From assembly GCA_963777485.1 (NCBI GenBank), contig CAVZQP010000001.1, forward strand, positions 558,001 to 622,000: a stretch of DNA of 64,000 nucleotides. Reading direction: 5' to 3'. Positions 8,779 to 16,410 of this stretch are shown piece after piece. The stretch's first letter is position 1; every line of letters starts with the position of its first letter. The notes under the pieces are model-generated. The model was not told where the DNA came from. It worked only from the letters and a program-made list of their open reading frames with translations, and ran no database searches. The position numbers and the translations under genes are program-made. This DNA is from Bog-473 sp963777485. Lineage in GTDB: Bacteria; Actinomycetota; Acidimicrobiia; Acidimicrobiales; RAAP-2.

Positions 8779-9198
8779 GTGGACAGGGCCGAGACGCTGC
8801 ACGTCCGACGGGGCCTCGATCTCCCGCTCTCGGAGGTGACCTGGCGCGCCACGACCTCGGGCGGTCCGGGTGGCCAGCACGCCAACCGGACGCTCAGCCG
8901 GGTCGAGGTGGAGTTCGACGTCGGCGCCTCGTCGGTTCTCGGTCCGCGGCAGCGCCAGCGGTTGCTCGACCGCATCGGTCCCGTTGTCCGCGCGAGCGCG
9001 GGTGATTCGCGTTCGCAGGCGCGCAATCGCCAGCTCGCCCTCGAACGCCTGGCCGCCCGCATCGATGCCGCGCTCCGCGTCGAAACCGCCAGGCGCGCCA
9101 CCCGGCCGACCAGGAGCTCCCAGGCACGGCGCGTCGAGTCCAAGCGGAAGCGAGGCGAGATCAAACGCGGCCGCCGCCGCCCGAGCGACGACGACTGA
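8779..9198 (+). CDS. arfB: alternative ribosome-rescue factor ArfB (peptidyl-tRNA hydrolase, GGQ type)
   Basis: 139 residues. The class I release-factor signature GGPGGQHANRT at residues 29-39 contains the GGQ that hydrolyses peptidyl-tRNA, and the protein lacks any codon-recognition domain. The C-terminus is strongly basic (RRVESKRKRGEIKRGRRRP), matching the tail that ArfB inserts into the empty mRNA channel of stalled ribosomes. Size agrees with E. coli YaeJ/ArfB. Works without a stop codon, alongside or instead of tmRNA. Confidence 0.92.
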   Translation: MDRAETLHVRRGLDLPLSEVTWRATTSGGPGGQHANRTLSRVEVEFDVGASSVLGPRQRQRLLDRIGPVVRASAGDSRSQARNRQLALERLAARIDAALRVETARRATRPTRSSQARRVESKRKRGEIKRGRRRPSDDD

Positions 9199-9213
9199 CC
9201 CGTACCTTCGAGT

Positions 9214-10146
9214 TCAGCCCGTGAATCCGAACGGGGCGAGCGCGTTGCCGAGGCCGCGGTCGATCCGGGCCAGCAGTTCGGCGTCGTCCTCCGCCCGCGG
9301 GCCCCGCAGCGCGGTGAGCGCGGCGTAGCCGGCGGCCACGAGCGCAGCGTCCTCGGCTCCGGGTCCGTCGTCGAGCTCGTCCGCGTGGGGGAAGGGCGAG
9401 CCGACGCTCAGGACGATCTCGCCGCGCTCGCCGGGCGGGCCCTCCATGACGGCGAGCGCCGCCTCGGCCGCCGCCGGTCCCTCCATCTCCTCGGGGTTCG
9501 GCGCTTCCCAGGCGCTCTGGCCGCCGCGGGCGGCCTTGATGAGGCCGGCACCACCAACCCGGGCCCACCGCAGCCCCCGGATTTCCTCCAGCGCAAGGTG
9601 CGGCACGTTCAGGTTGAGCACCGTCCGCACGGGCGCGGCAGCCAGGAGGGGCACAAGGGCGACCGCGAGGTCCGCGGCGGACTCCCACGGATCCGGTTCT
9701 GCGCCGGCCCGAAGGGAGACGGCCAGCGCGCTGATGCCGAGCTGGCTGGCCGTGAGCGCGGCGCCCACCGTCCCCGAATGCAGGACGGAACGGCCGACGT
9801 TGACGCCGTGGTTGATGCCCGACAGCACGAGATCCGGTTTGGGCCCCACCGCGCCCAACGCCCCGGCGATCACCGAGAGCGCGGGCGACGCGTCGAGTCC
9901 GTACGCCTCGACCGTCTCTGCGCCCTCGACCACCGCCCGCTGGTAGGCGATCGCCGTGCCGTCGGTCACCGAACCGACGGCGGCGCCTGCACCGCTGAAG
10001 TTGGAGCTCGGGGCGACGACGACGATCTCGTGGGGCGCCGCGGGACCATCGCTGCGGGCCTCTTTCGTCCACCGGACCAGCGACCGGGTCAAAGCGGCCA
10101 GGCCGGGCGCGCCGACGCCGTCGTCGTTCGTGACCAGGATCCTCAC
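9214..10146 (-). CDS. surE: 5'/3'-nucleotidase SurE
   Basis: 310 residues. The N-terminus MRILVTNDDG supplies the paired aspartates that bind the divalent metal, VVAPSSNFSGAGAA matches the SurE phosphate loop, and LSGINHGVNVG carries the conserved Asn-His. SurE dephosphorylates nucleoside monophosphates and is linked to survival in stationary phase. Somewhat longer than the 250-residue average. GTG start lies 8 nt after a TAGGGT box and is probably leaderless. Convergent with arfB. Confidence 0.9.
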   Translation of the reverse strand: MRILVTNDDGVGAPGLAALTRSLVRWTKEARSDGPAAPHEIVVVAPSSNFSGAGAAVGSVTDGTAIAYQRAVVEGAETVEAYGLDASPALSVIAGALGAVGPKPDLVLSGINHGVNVGRSVLHSGTVGAALTASQLGISALAVSLRAGAEPDPWESAADLAVALVPLLAAAPVRTVLNLNVPHLALEEIRGLRWARVGGAGLIKAARGGQSAWEAPNPEEMEGPAAAEAALAVMEGPPGERGEIVLSVGSPFPHADELDDGPGAEDAALVAAGYAALTALRGPRAEDDAELLARIDRGLGNALAPFGFTG

Positions 10147-10154
10147 CGATGCCG

Positions 10155-10160
10155 ACCCTA
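10155..10160 (-). promoter_or_regulatory. -10 box (TAGGGT) for a leaderless surE mRNA
   Basis: On the minus strand TAGGGT is followed after 8 nt by the GTG of surE, with no purine-rich ribosome-binding site in between. Confidence 0.45.
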
Positions 10161-10261
10161 CTGGGGCCGTCCGACACCGCCGCTGCGTCGTCGCGGGGCG
10201 TTCGGTGCCCGGTTACCGCCCCTTCACGGGACCCTCACCCCTGCGGCGCCCCTGGTCTGCC

Positions 10262-10267
10262 TAAATT
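10262..10267 (+). promoter_or_regulatory. -10 box (TAAATT) before the aldose epimerase gene
   Basis: TAAATT, unusually AT-rich for this DNA, ends 8 nt before the ATG at 10276, fitting a leaderless or nearly leaderless transcript. Confidence 0.45.
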
Positions 10268-10275
10268 CAGGGGCG

Positions 10276-11220
10276 ATGACCGCCCGGACGCCCAGGATCT
10301 CCGTCGCCTCGCCGACGGGCCAGCAGTGGCGCATCGGGCACGGCGGCCAAGAGGTGGTCGTCTGCGAGGTCGGCGCCACACTCCGGGCCTACACGGTGGG
10401 AGAACGCCCGGTCATCGACGGCTTCGGGCCCGACGAGTGGTCGCACTCGGGGCGGGGCCAGGTCCTGGCCCCGTGGCCGAACCGGCTGGCGGACGGGCGC
10501 TACGAGTTCAACGGGGTGAGGGCCCAGGCGGGGCTCGATGAACCGGAGCGCCACAATGCCATCCACGGCCTGGTGCGCTGGATGCCGTGGACGCTCCAGA
10601 CGCGGCACCAGAACCAGCTCTCGCTCCGCCTCCAGCTGCACCCCTCGCCCGGCTACCCCTTCTCGCTGCTCCTCGAGATCGAGTACCACGTCGGGCGCGA
10701 CGGCCTGACCGTGGCGACCAAGGCGCGTTCGCTCGACGAGGGCAACATCCCGTTCGGGCTGGGATTCCACCCTTACCTGACGGCGGGGTCCGAGACGGTG
10801 GACGGCGCCATCCTCCAGGTGCCGGCCCGCCACACGCTCGACCTCGACGACCGCGGATTGCCGACGGGCGCGCTGACGCCGGTCGAGGGGACCGATCGTG
10901 ACTTCACGGCGGCGCGCTTCGTCGGGCCGGCGGTTCTCGACACGGCGTACACGACCCTCGAGCGCGACGCCGAGGGCCTCGCCTGGTCCACCCTGGACGC
11001 GCCGGGTGGCGCCGCCGGCGCCGCGCTCTGGACAGACCCCGGCTTCCCGTACCTGATGGTGTACACGGGGGACACGCTCCCTGAGATCCAGCGCCGGCGA
11101 CGCGCGCTTGCCATCGAGCCGATGACATGCCCGCCGAACGCCCTGCGGACCGGCAAGGACGTCATCGACCTCCAGCCCGACCAGGAGTGGTCGGCCCGCT
11201 GGGGCATCGTCCCGCGGTGA
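10276..11220 (+). CDS. aldose 1-epimerase family protein
   Basis: 314 residues. HNAIHGLVRWMPW (residues 96-108) carries the first catalytic His region, GLGFHPYL the second His that protonates the ring oxygen, and IEPMTCPPNALRTG near residue 280 the catalytic Glu. These enzymes interconvert alpha and beta anomers of hexoses; YeaD/GalM-like proteins without a known sugar are also in this family. A large frame extends upstream to 9385, but the shorter ATG start next to the TAAATT box is favoured because the upstream DNA encodes surE on the other strand. Confidence 0.88.
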   Translation: MTARTPRISVASPTGQQWRIGHGGQEVVVCEVGATLRAYTVGERPVIDGFGPDEWSHSGRGQVLAPWPNRLADGRYEFNGVRAQAGLDEPERHNAIHGLVRWMPWTLQTRHQNQLSLRLQLHPSPGYPFSLLLEIEYHVGRDGLTVATKARSLDEGNIPFGLGFHPYLTAGSETVDGAILQVPARHTLDLDDRGLPTGALTPVEGTDRDFTAARFVGPAVLDTAYTTLERDAEGLAWSTLDAPGGAAGAALWTDPGFPYLMVYTGDTLPEIQRRRRALAIEPMTCPPNALRTGKDVIDLQPDQEWSARWGIVPR

Positions 11221-11230
11221 GCACCGCGAC

Positions 11231-11971
11231 GTGAGCGACGGCAAGCAACGGGGACGGGTCGTCGCGGTCACCGGTTCCTCGAGCGGTATCGGCGCCGCGA
11301 CGGCGCGCGCTTTCTCCGATGCAGGGGCGTCGGTGCTCGTGAACTCTGCTCGTTCCGTAGCCGAAGGCGAGGCCGTCGCGGCGTCGCTGCCGGATGCGCT
11401 CTACGTGCAGGGTGACATCACCGACGCCGGCGTGCCCGAGCGACTCGTGGCCGCCGCGCTCGACCGTTGGGGCCGTCTGGACACGCTCGTGAACAATGCG
11501 GGGACGACTGCCCTGATCCCGCACCACGACCTCGAGGCGGCGTCCGTCGACGTCTGGCGACGGATCTTCGAAGTCAACGTGTTCGGGACCTGGGCCGTGT
11601 CCGTCGCAGCGATGCCTGCGTTGCGACAGGCCCACGGTTCGATCGTCAACGTCGCTTCGGTGGCCGGCGTCCGGCCGACGGGCTCGTCCGTCCCCTATGC
11701 CGCCAGCAAGGCGGCGCTGAACCACATGACAGTGCTCCTGGCCAAGGTGGTGGGACCCGAGGTGAGGGTGAACGCAGTCGCCCCCGGCCTGGTCGACACC
11801 CCGTGGACCGAGGACTGGGACGTCGTCCGTGAGGTGGTGCGCCAGGTCGCGCCGCTCAGGCGTTCCGGGCAACCCGAGGACGTGGCCGAGGTCGTTCTCG
11901 CCCTGGCGCAAGCCGCCTACGTGACCGGCCAGGTCGTCGTCATCGATGGAGGGCTCTCCATCGCGACCTGA
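11231..11971 (+). CDS. short-chain dehydrogenase/reductase
   Basis: 246 residues from GTG. Classical SDR features are complete: TGSSSGIG (residues 15-22) for the dinucleotide, NNAG, the catalytic Ser in NVASVAG, YAASK for Tyr and Lys, and NAVAPGLVDTPW after it. Ten bases separate it from the epimerase, and the ketopantoate-reductase-like gene follows, so the three are probably one transcript. The substrate, likely a sugar or small alcohol judging only from neighbours, is not known. Confidence 0.88.
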   Translation: MSDGKQRGRVVAVTGSSSGIGAATARAFSDAGASVLVNSARSVAEGEAVAASLPDALYVQGDITDAGVPERLVAAALDRWGRLDTLVNNAGTTALIPHHDLEAASVDVWRRIFEVNVFGTWAVSVAAMPALRQAHGSIVNVASVAGVRPTGSSVPYAASKAALNHMTVLLAKVVGPEVRVNAVAPGLVDTPWTEDWDVVREVVRQVAPLRRSGQPEDVAEVVLALAQAAYVTGQVVVIDGGLSIAT

Positions 11972-12001
11972 CGTGCCGCATCTGCCGTCGGGTGCGGACG
12001 C

Positions 12002-13009
12002 ATGGCAAAGTGCAGCATGCGATTCGTCGTCCTGGGTGCCGGTGCCATCGGCGGCGTCGTCGGAGGCCGCCTGTACCAGCAAGGCTTCGACGTCACCCTT
12101 GTGGCCCGCGGCGACCACGGCCGTGCGCTGCGCACGGGATTGGTCCTCGAAGACCCGAAGGAAAGTGTCACGTTGCCGATCCCGGCGGTCGAACAGGTCG
12201 CCGACGTGTCGTGGGAGGGCGATGCCGACGGCGACGCCGTGGTGCTGCTCGCCGTCAAGGGTCAACACACCGACCAGGCCCTGGCCCAACTCATGGATGC
12301 ATCGGTGCCCTCCACCTCGCCCATCGTGTGCATGCAGAACGGCGTCGAGAACGAGCGCCGAACGCTGCGCCACTTCCCGCGCACCTTCGGCATGTGCGTG
12401 ATGTGTCCAGCAAGCCAGCTGCGTGCCGGCGTGGTCCAGGTGCACTCGTCTCCCGTCTCGGGCCTCCTCGATCTCGGGTGTTTTCCCCAAGGGGTGGACG
12501 CGCAAGCACAGGCGATCGCCGACACGATCGACGCCACCACGTTCGAGTCCGTGGCGCGTCCTGACATCATGCGCTGGAAGTACCGGAAGCTCCTCATGAA
12601 CCTGCCCAACGCGGTGGAGGCGCTCTGCGGTCCGGGCGCACGATTCAGCCCGCTCGCCAAGGAAGTCCAGCGCGAGGGCAAGGAGGCGCTGGCGGCGGCC
12701 GGCATCGAGGCCGTCAGCTCCGAAGAGGACCGCGCACGGCGTGGCGACCACCTGCAGATGGCGGCAACGGCTTCGGGGGAGTGGCAGGGCGGATCGAGCT
12801 GGCAGAGCCTGGCCCGGGGCGCGGGGTCTATCGAGGCCGAGTACCTCAACGGTGAGATCGCCTTGCTCGGTGGGCTTCACGGCGTGCCGACGCCCGTGAA
12901 CGAGCTTTTGCAGAGGTTGGCGTTGCAGGCCGCGTCGCAGGGGACCCCACCGGGAAGCTGGCGGATCGAAGAACTGAGCGATCTCGCCGGGGTGACCCAC
13001 GGTGGCTAA
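12002..13009 (+). CDS. ketopantoate reductase family protein (ApbA/PanE-like)
   Basis: 335 residues (330 if the second ATG at 12017 is used; its context MRFVVLGAGAIGG is the usual N-terminus). GAGAIGG binds NADPH; the catalytic Lys is in MRWKYRKLLMNLPNAVEAL and the acidic substrate residue in SIEAEYLNGEI. True PanE reduces 2-dehydropantoate in coenzyme A synthesis, but many paralogues act elsewhere and no other pan gene is nearby. The last 8 nt overlap the DinB-like gene. Confidence 0.85.
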   Translation: MAKCSMRFVVLGAGAIGGVVGGRLYQQGFDVTLVARGDHGRALRTGLVLEDPKESVTLPIPAVEQVADVSWEGDADGDAVVLLAVKGQHTDQALAQLMDASVPSTSPIVCMQNGVENERRTLRHFPRTFGMCVMCPASQLRAGVVQVHSSPVSGLLDLGCFPQGVDAQAQAIADTIDATTFESVARPDIMRWKYRKLLMNLPNAVEALCGPGARFSPLAKEVQREGKEALAAAGIEAVSSEEDRARRGDHLQMAATASGEWQGGSSWQSLARGAGSIEAEYLNGEIALLGGLHGVPTPVNELLQRLALQAASQGTPPGSWRIEELSDLAGVTHGG

Positions 13010-13484
13010 GCGGTCCGATGCGCTCGCCTCCGATTTCGCACGGGCCAACGGGAAGGCGCTGGCCTTCGCACGGTCGTGCACGGACGAACAGTGGACGCGC
13101 ACCGTGCCTGGCGAAGGCTGGACCGTCGGCGTTGTGCTCCATCACATAGCCGAGGGGCATGCCCATGGCGTGCGGTGGCTCGGGGAAATGGCGAGCGGCC
13201 GCGGCGTGACCGACACGGCCGAAGAGATCGACCGGGACAATGCGGCGCACGCGGCGCGTGCAGGTGCGGTCGGGCAGGACGAGACCGTGGCGCTGCTCCA
13301 GACGAACGGCTCCCGACTCCAGGAGACGCTCCGTGGCCTCAGCGACGAGGATCTCGATCGTTCCGCCTCGTTCGGCCCCGCAGGCGGGCGCTCGTTCCCC
13401 ACCGGCGAGCTGGCAGCGGTCCCCACACGCCACACCCTCGAGCACTTGTCGCACGCCATGGACGCCGTGTCCGGGGAGCACTGA
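13002..13484 (+). CDS. DinB-like four-helix-bundle protein
   Basis: 160 residues from GTG, overlapping the preceding stop. GWTVGVVLHHIAEGHAHG around residues 39-56 and RHTLEHLSHAMD near the C-terminus place histidines where DinB/YfiT/maleylpyruvate-isomerase-like proteins bind a divalent metal. The family includes thiol-dependent transferases; without catalytic detail the role here is unknown. Translational overlap with the ketopantoate-reductase-like gene suggests they are co-expressed. It is the last gene before the lower-GC island. Confidence 0.7.
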   Translation: MAKRSDALASDFARANGKALAFARSCTDEQWTRTVPGEGWTVGVVLHHIAEGHAHGVRWLGEMASGRGVTDTAEEIDRDNAAHAARAGAVGQDETVALLQTNGSRLQETLRGLSDEDLDRSASFGPAGGRSFPTGELAAVPTRHTLEHLSHAMDAVSGEH

Positions 13485-13523
13485 GGGCCGTCGGCTCGTG
13501 TCCGATCAGCAATAACGCTGATG

Positions 13524-13562
13524 GGCTCGCGCACTATTCGGCGCGGGCACAAGATGTAGTGG
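13524..13562 (+). repeat. left inverted repeat with internal hairpin
   Basis: Begins GGCTCGCGC; bases 13525-13532 can pair with 13541-13548 (8 bp with one G-T), leaving an 8-nt loop. The inner part, GCACAAGATGTAGTGG at 13547-13562, is identical in the right copy. That inner part also resembles an NrdR box. Confidence 0.7.
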
Positions 13563-13655
13563 GTGGCTTGAAGTCCCCGCATTGCTTTTGGGTAAGCGTC
13601 GGGGCCGATTAGACCTGCCACAGTCCAGCACGAGTGGGGCAGCGGGGCCGAGCCG

Positions 13656-14699
13656 TTATAGATGACCCCGGTGGTGTGCTGTCGAGGCGTGTGGATCGAA
13701 CCCTGCGGCGGCGGGATCGACGTGAATGATGGCTTCCGAGAGCTTCGAGATGTGGTGGAGAAGCTCGTGGTGGGCGACCTCGGCGATTTCGTGTCCTCTC
13801 GTGACGGGATGGGCTCCATCGACGCTGAGTCGCACTTGGGCGAGCAATCGGTGTCCCACCCAGCGTGCTCGGACCTCGGTCACGGCGACAACGCCATCGA
13901 CTGCTGCCACGGTCTCTGAGATGCGTGCGACGATGGCCGGATCGACGGCATCGAGCAGACGCTGACCAACGCTTCGAGCAGCCTGGTAACCCACGACCAC
14001 GATGGCAGCGGCGATGACCAGGCCAACCACGGCATCCGCCCACTGTGCCCCGAGTGCGACGGCGATGGCACCGACAAGAACCAACAACGACGTGACGCCA
14101 TCAGTGCGTGCGTGGATGCCGTCGGCTTCCAATGCCGCCGAGCCGATGCGCCGACCGACACGGATGCGGTATTCGGCGACCACCTCGTTGCCAACGGCAC
14201 CGACCACGGCTGCGACCATCACGATGCCAAGGTGAGTGATCTTTTGGGGGTGGATAAGGCGGTCGATGGCCGTGTAACCGGCAAAGACGGCTGACCCGAA
14301 GATCAGAGCCAGGACTACGATCCCGGCCACGTCTTCGGCCTTGCCATAGCCGTAGGTGAATCGTGCCGTGGGGGCACGGCGTCCAAGCCGGAAGGCCAGC
14401 CACAACGGCACGGCGGTCAAGGCATCGGCGGCGTTGTGCAGGGTGTCACCAAGGAGGGCCACCGAACCGCTGGCCACCACAACGAGGGCTTGAATGCCCG
14501 CGGTAACGAGCAGGATGACGAGAGAGATCGCCACGGCTCGGATGCCGTCCCGGCTCCCTTCCAGGGCCTGATCCAGCGAGTCCTTGGCGTCGTGCGAGTG
14601 AGGAGCGACGAGCTCCCTGAGAGTGCCCATAAGACTCTTGCGGTGGTGGTCGTGACCATGTGCGTGGTCGTGGTCATCAGCATCGTGATCGTGCTGCAT
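13656..14699 (-). CDS. cation diffusion facilitator (CDF) metal efflux transporter
   Basis: 347 residues from ATG 14699, with GAAGGA about 14 nt upstream; a GTG at 14726 is possible. The N-terminus is a His/Asp-rich metal-sensing tail (HDHDADDHDHAHGHDHH). LLGDTLHNAADAL and LEADGIHARTDGVTSLL carry the paired Asp/His residues of the transport site in helices 2 and 5, out of about six helices, and the C-terminal 80 residues form the cytoplasmic dimer domain. Probably exports Zn, Co or another divalent metal. It lies inside the inverted-repeat island and its codons are less GC-rich than those of neighbours. Confidence 0.9.
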   Translation of the reverse strand: MQHDHDADDHDHAHGHDHHRKSLMGTLRELVAPHSHDAKDSLDQALEGSRDGIRAVAISLVILLVTAGIQALVVVASGSVALLGDTLHNAADALTAVPLWLAFRLGRRAPTARFTYGYGKAEDVAGIVVLALIFGSAVFAGYTAIDRLIHPQKITHLGIVMVAAVVGAVGNEVVAEYRIRVGRRIGSAALEADGIHARTDGVTSLLVLVGAIAVALGAQWADAVVGLVIAAAIVVVGYQAARSVGQRLLDAVDPAIVARISETVAAVDGVVAVTEVRARWVGHRLLAQVRLSVDGAHPVTRGHEIAEVAHHELLHHISKLSEAIIHVDPAAAGFDPHASTAHHRGHL

Positions 14700-14824
14700 G
14701 TGGACTCTTATTCCTTCGTCCTCCACGGTGAGGCAGTCTCGTCCCGCCCCAGCTCGACTGCACGTTGCGAATGGATCGCACTAGCCCCAGTCCGCCGGGA
14801 GGGTGGCACATCCGCGCGTCGCTT

Positions 14825-14950
14825 TCACTGGAATCTGAAGTAGAACGCGCCGACGACAAGAACGATGCCCACGTTGGCTGCAAGTCGCTCCCAAAACCAA
14901 GTGTTGTGCCTGAAGAACAAGAGGTCGACGCCCACGATGACAGCGATCAT
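14825..14950 (-). CDS. small membrane protein, start uncertain (possibly disrupted)
   Basis: The minus strand encodes AVIVGVDLLFFRHNTWFWER then LAANVGIVLVVGAFYFRFQ before a stop at 14825-14827: two hydrophobic spans joined by a charged turn. The frame stays open up to 15028, and the extra residues DAIDAQSCIRRAIVLV read like protein, but the only ATG is at 14950, inside the first span. A plausible GTG/ATG start exists just upstream in another frame, so a one-base frameshift may have broken the gene. It is upstream of and on the same strand as the CDF gene. No function is assigned. Confidence 0.4.
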   Translation of the reverse strand: MIAVIVGVDLLFFRHNTWFWERLAANVGIVLVVGAFYFRFQ

Positions 14951-15119
14951 GACTAGGACAATGGCACGACGAATGCAGGATTGTGCATCGATGGCATCCT
15001 TCCACGTTGCTCGTCGTTCACCAACGAATCATCTCACCGGCTCTCAGCATTCTCTACTCGGTGGGGTGTGCCCCGAACGCCGGGATGCAGACACCTCACG
15101 TCTTCGACAACATGGAGCA

Positions 15120-15644
15120 ATGACCCCAACGCCGCTCTTCGTAGTGGTCTCGGGTCCTCCCGGAAGCGGCAAGACAACCCTGGCTACGGCAATGGCCCAG
15201 GAAATGAGGCTGCCCCTCATTGCAAAGGACCTGATCAAGGAGACCTTGATGTCCGTATTGGCAGTCCCCGACGTTGACGCGTCGAAGATGATCGGTCGAG
15301 CTGCAGTAGAAGTCATGTTCGCAGTGGCGATGGCGGCTTCAGGTGGGGCCGTCCTCGAGTCGAACTTCCATCGCTCCGTCTCACGTGTGGACATTGAGGC
15401 CCTCCCCGGCCTGATCGTCGAGGTGTTCTGCCGCTGCGATCGTGAGGTAGCGCTCAGTCGGTATCGAGAGCGGTCTGAGCATCGCCATCCGGGACATTTC
15501 GATGACCGTCGTACGGACGACGAACTGTGGAGTGACGAGGTGACCGCGCCGGTGGGGGGTCCTTGGGCCGTGCTTGAAGTCAAGACAGACCGCCCGGTGG
15601 ACATTTCAACAGTCATCAAAGACATTGAAAGGCATGTCGGGTAG
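15120..15644 (+). CDS. AAA_33 / zeta-toxin-like P-loop kinase
   Basis: 174 residues from ATG with GGAG 5-8 nt before it. VVSGPPGSGKTTLA at residues 7-20 is a Walker A motif; the fold then runs through KDLIKETL, an ESNFHR phrase and VEVFCRCDREVALSRYRER, the arrangement seen in small nucleotide/antibiotic kinases of the AAA_33 group. Such proteins phosphorylate small molecules including aminoglycosides or nucleotide sugars. A reading frame extends upstream to 14865 but that part looks non-coding. The gene sits in the lower-GC island. Substrate unknown. Confidence 0.75.
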   Translation: MTPTPLFVVVSGPPGSGKTTLATAMAQEMRLPLIAKDLIKETLMSVLAVPDVDASKMIGRAAVEVMFAVAMAASGGAVLESNFHRSVSRVDIEALPGLIVEVFCRCDREVALSRYRERSEHRHPGHFDDRRTDDELWSDEVTAPVGGPWAVLEVKTDRPVDISTVIKDIERHVG

Positions 15645-15743
15645 CCATCCGATCACCCTGCCCCAGTTCGCCGGGTTGGAGCACCACCTTTTGACAGGGG
15701 CGATAGCGCGGCTTGGGTTGATTCGCCACGGCAATGCATGACC

Positions 15744-15758
15744 GCCCCGTTTCGGGGC
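15744..15758. terminator. hairpin between convergent genes (GCCCCG-TTT-CGGGGC)
   Basis: A perfect 6-bp stem with a 3-nt loop lies between the ends of the kinase (+) and the small protein (-). There is no T-run, so a bidirectional transcription-ending role is a guess. Confidence 0.3.
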
Positions 15759-15799
15759 CTGAAGAAGTAATGAACTGACCCTGCTTTTGTTACAAGCGG

Positions 15800-16078
15800 T
15801 TACTCCCCGATGTAGGCGAAAATTGGACCCACCGCGTCGTCAATCTTGAGAACTGGAGTGACAGTGAACGTCATGTACTCGGAGTACAAAAGGACATCTG
15901 CATAGGCCGAGGTCAGGTCGTCGTTCTCGGCGATGGTGAAGCCTCCAGTCCCATCGGCCCGTACGTAGTTCGCGATCTCACCTTCTACGGCTCCACGCTT
16001 GCCAAAAACGTCCATGAGGCGCTTGACCTCGTCCTTGGTCAAATGAGGCTTGAGCTTGTACTCGCTAATGAAGAGCAT
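15800..16078 (-). CDS. small conserved protein, DUF3303-like
   Basis: 92 residues starting MLFISEYKLKPHLTKDEVKR, with AAAGGA upstream. NYVRADGTGGFTIAENDD in the middle and FTVTPVLKIDDAVGPI near the end give the pattern of small ferredoxin-like (alpha-beta barrel dimer) proteins such as DUF3303. No catalytic residues can be named. It is the last gene of the inverted-repeat island and has the least GC-rich coding DNA seen in the window. Confidence 0.65.
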   Translation of the reverse strand: MLFISEYKLKPHLTKDEVKRLMDVFGKRGAVEGEIANYVRADGTGGFTIAENDDLTSAYADVLLYSEYMTFTVTPVLKIDDAVGPIFAYIGE

Positions 16079-16410
16079 GGCTCTACCTGTCCTTTCGGTG
16101 CTCGGTGACCGACCTGCAGTCAGACTGCGAGCCCGGCACCGCTGGGCGGACTCTACCCCGGTTGCATATGCGTTGCTTGGGCGGATTTAGATACAAAAGC
16201 TCACTTCCGCTTCGAGGCGACCTGTGGGTCGGGAATCGAAAAGGGCCCTGCCCTCGCTGCCGGCTCGGAGGCACATGTTCGGGACATCGAACCAGTCCTA
16301 AGCCTTCCTGGATTGCGGCTGTGCGCACCACTACATCTTGTGCTCGCGCCAATAACGCGCGAGCCGTTTCACGCTGACCGGGCTCGACTTGATTTCGGTG
16401 AGCGGTTGCC
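16079..16410. other. 332-nt intergenic stretch
   Basis: Holds the presumed promoter of the small minus-strand gene at 15800-16078 and, at 16328-16365, the right inverted repeat of the island. No further reading frame or RNA could be supported in it. Confidence 0.5.
16328..16365 (-). repeat. right inverted repeat with internal hairpin
   Basis: Reverse complement of the left copy with three substitutions and one deleted base. Its own hairpin is a perfect 8 bp (GCTCGCGC with GCGCGAGC) around GTTATTG. Both copies have the hairpin on the outside and the 16-nt identical block on the inside. Confidence 0.7.

Larger units (their letters stand above)
13524..16365. mobile_element. 2.84-kb inverted-repeat-bounded, lower-GC island without a recognisable transposase
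   Basis: A 39-nt left end and a 38-nt right end match at 35 positions in inverted orientation. Between them base composition is visibly lower in GC than on either side and four to five genes lie in mixed orientation: a CDF metal transporter (-), a small membrane ORF (-), a P-loop kinase (+) and a small unknown protein (-). The 7-mer ACGCTGA is found just outside both ends (13515-13521 and 16371-16377), 2 and 5 nt from the repeats, which is suggestive of but not proof for a target duplication. No transposase or recombinase was found inside, so it would be a non-autonomous or decayed unit. Confidence 0.45.

Noticed and set aside
13524..13562. Real NrdR-controlled promoter
   Set aside because: No nrd gene adjacent; the repeated occurrence at two ends in inverted orientation suits a mobile-element end better.
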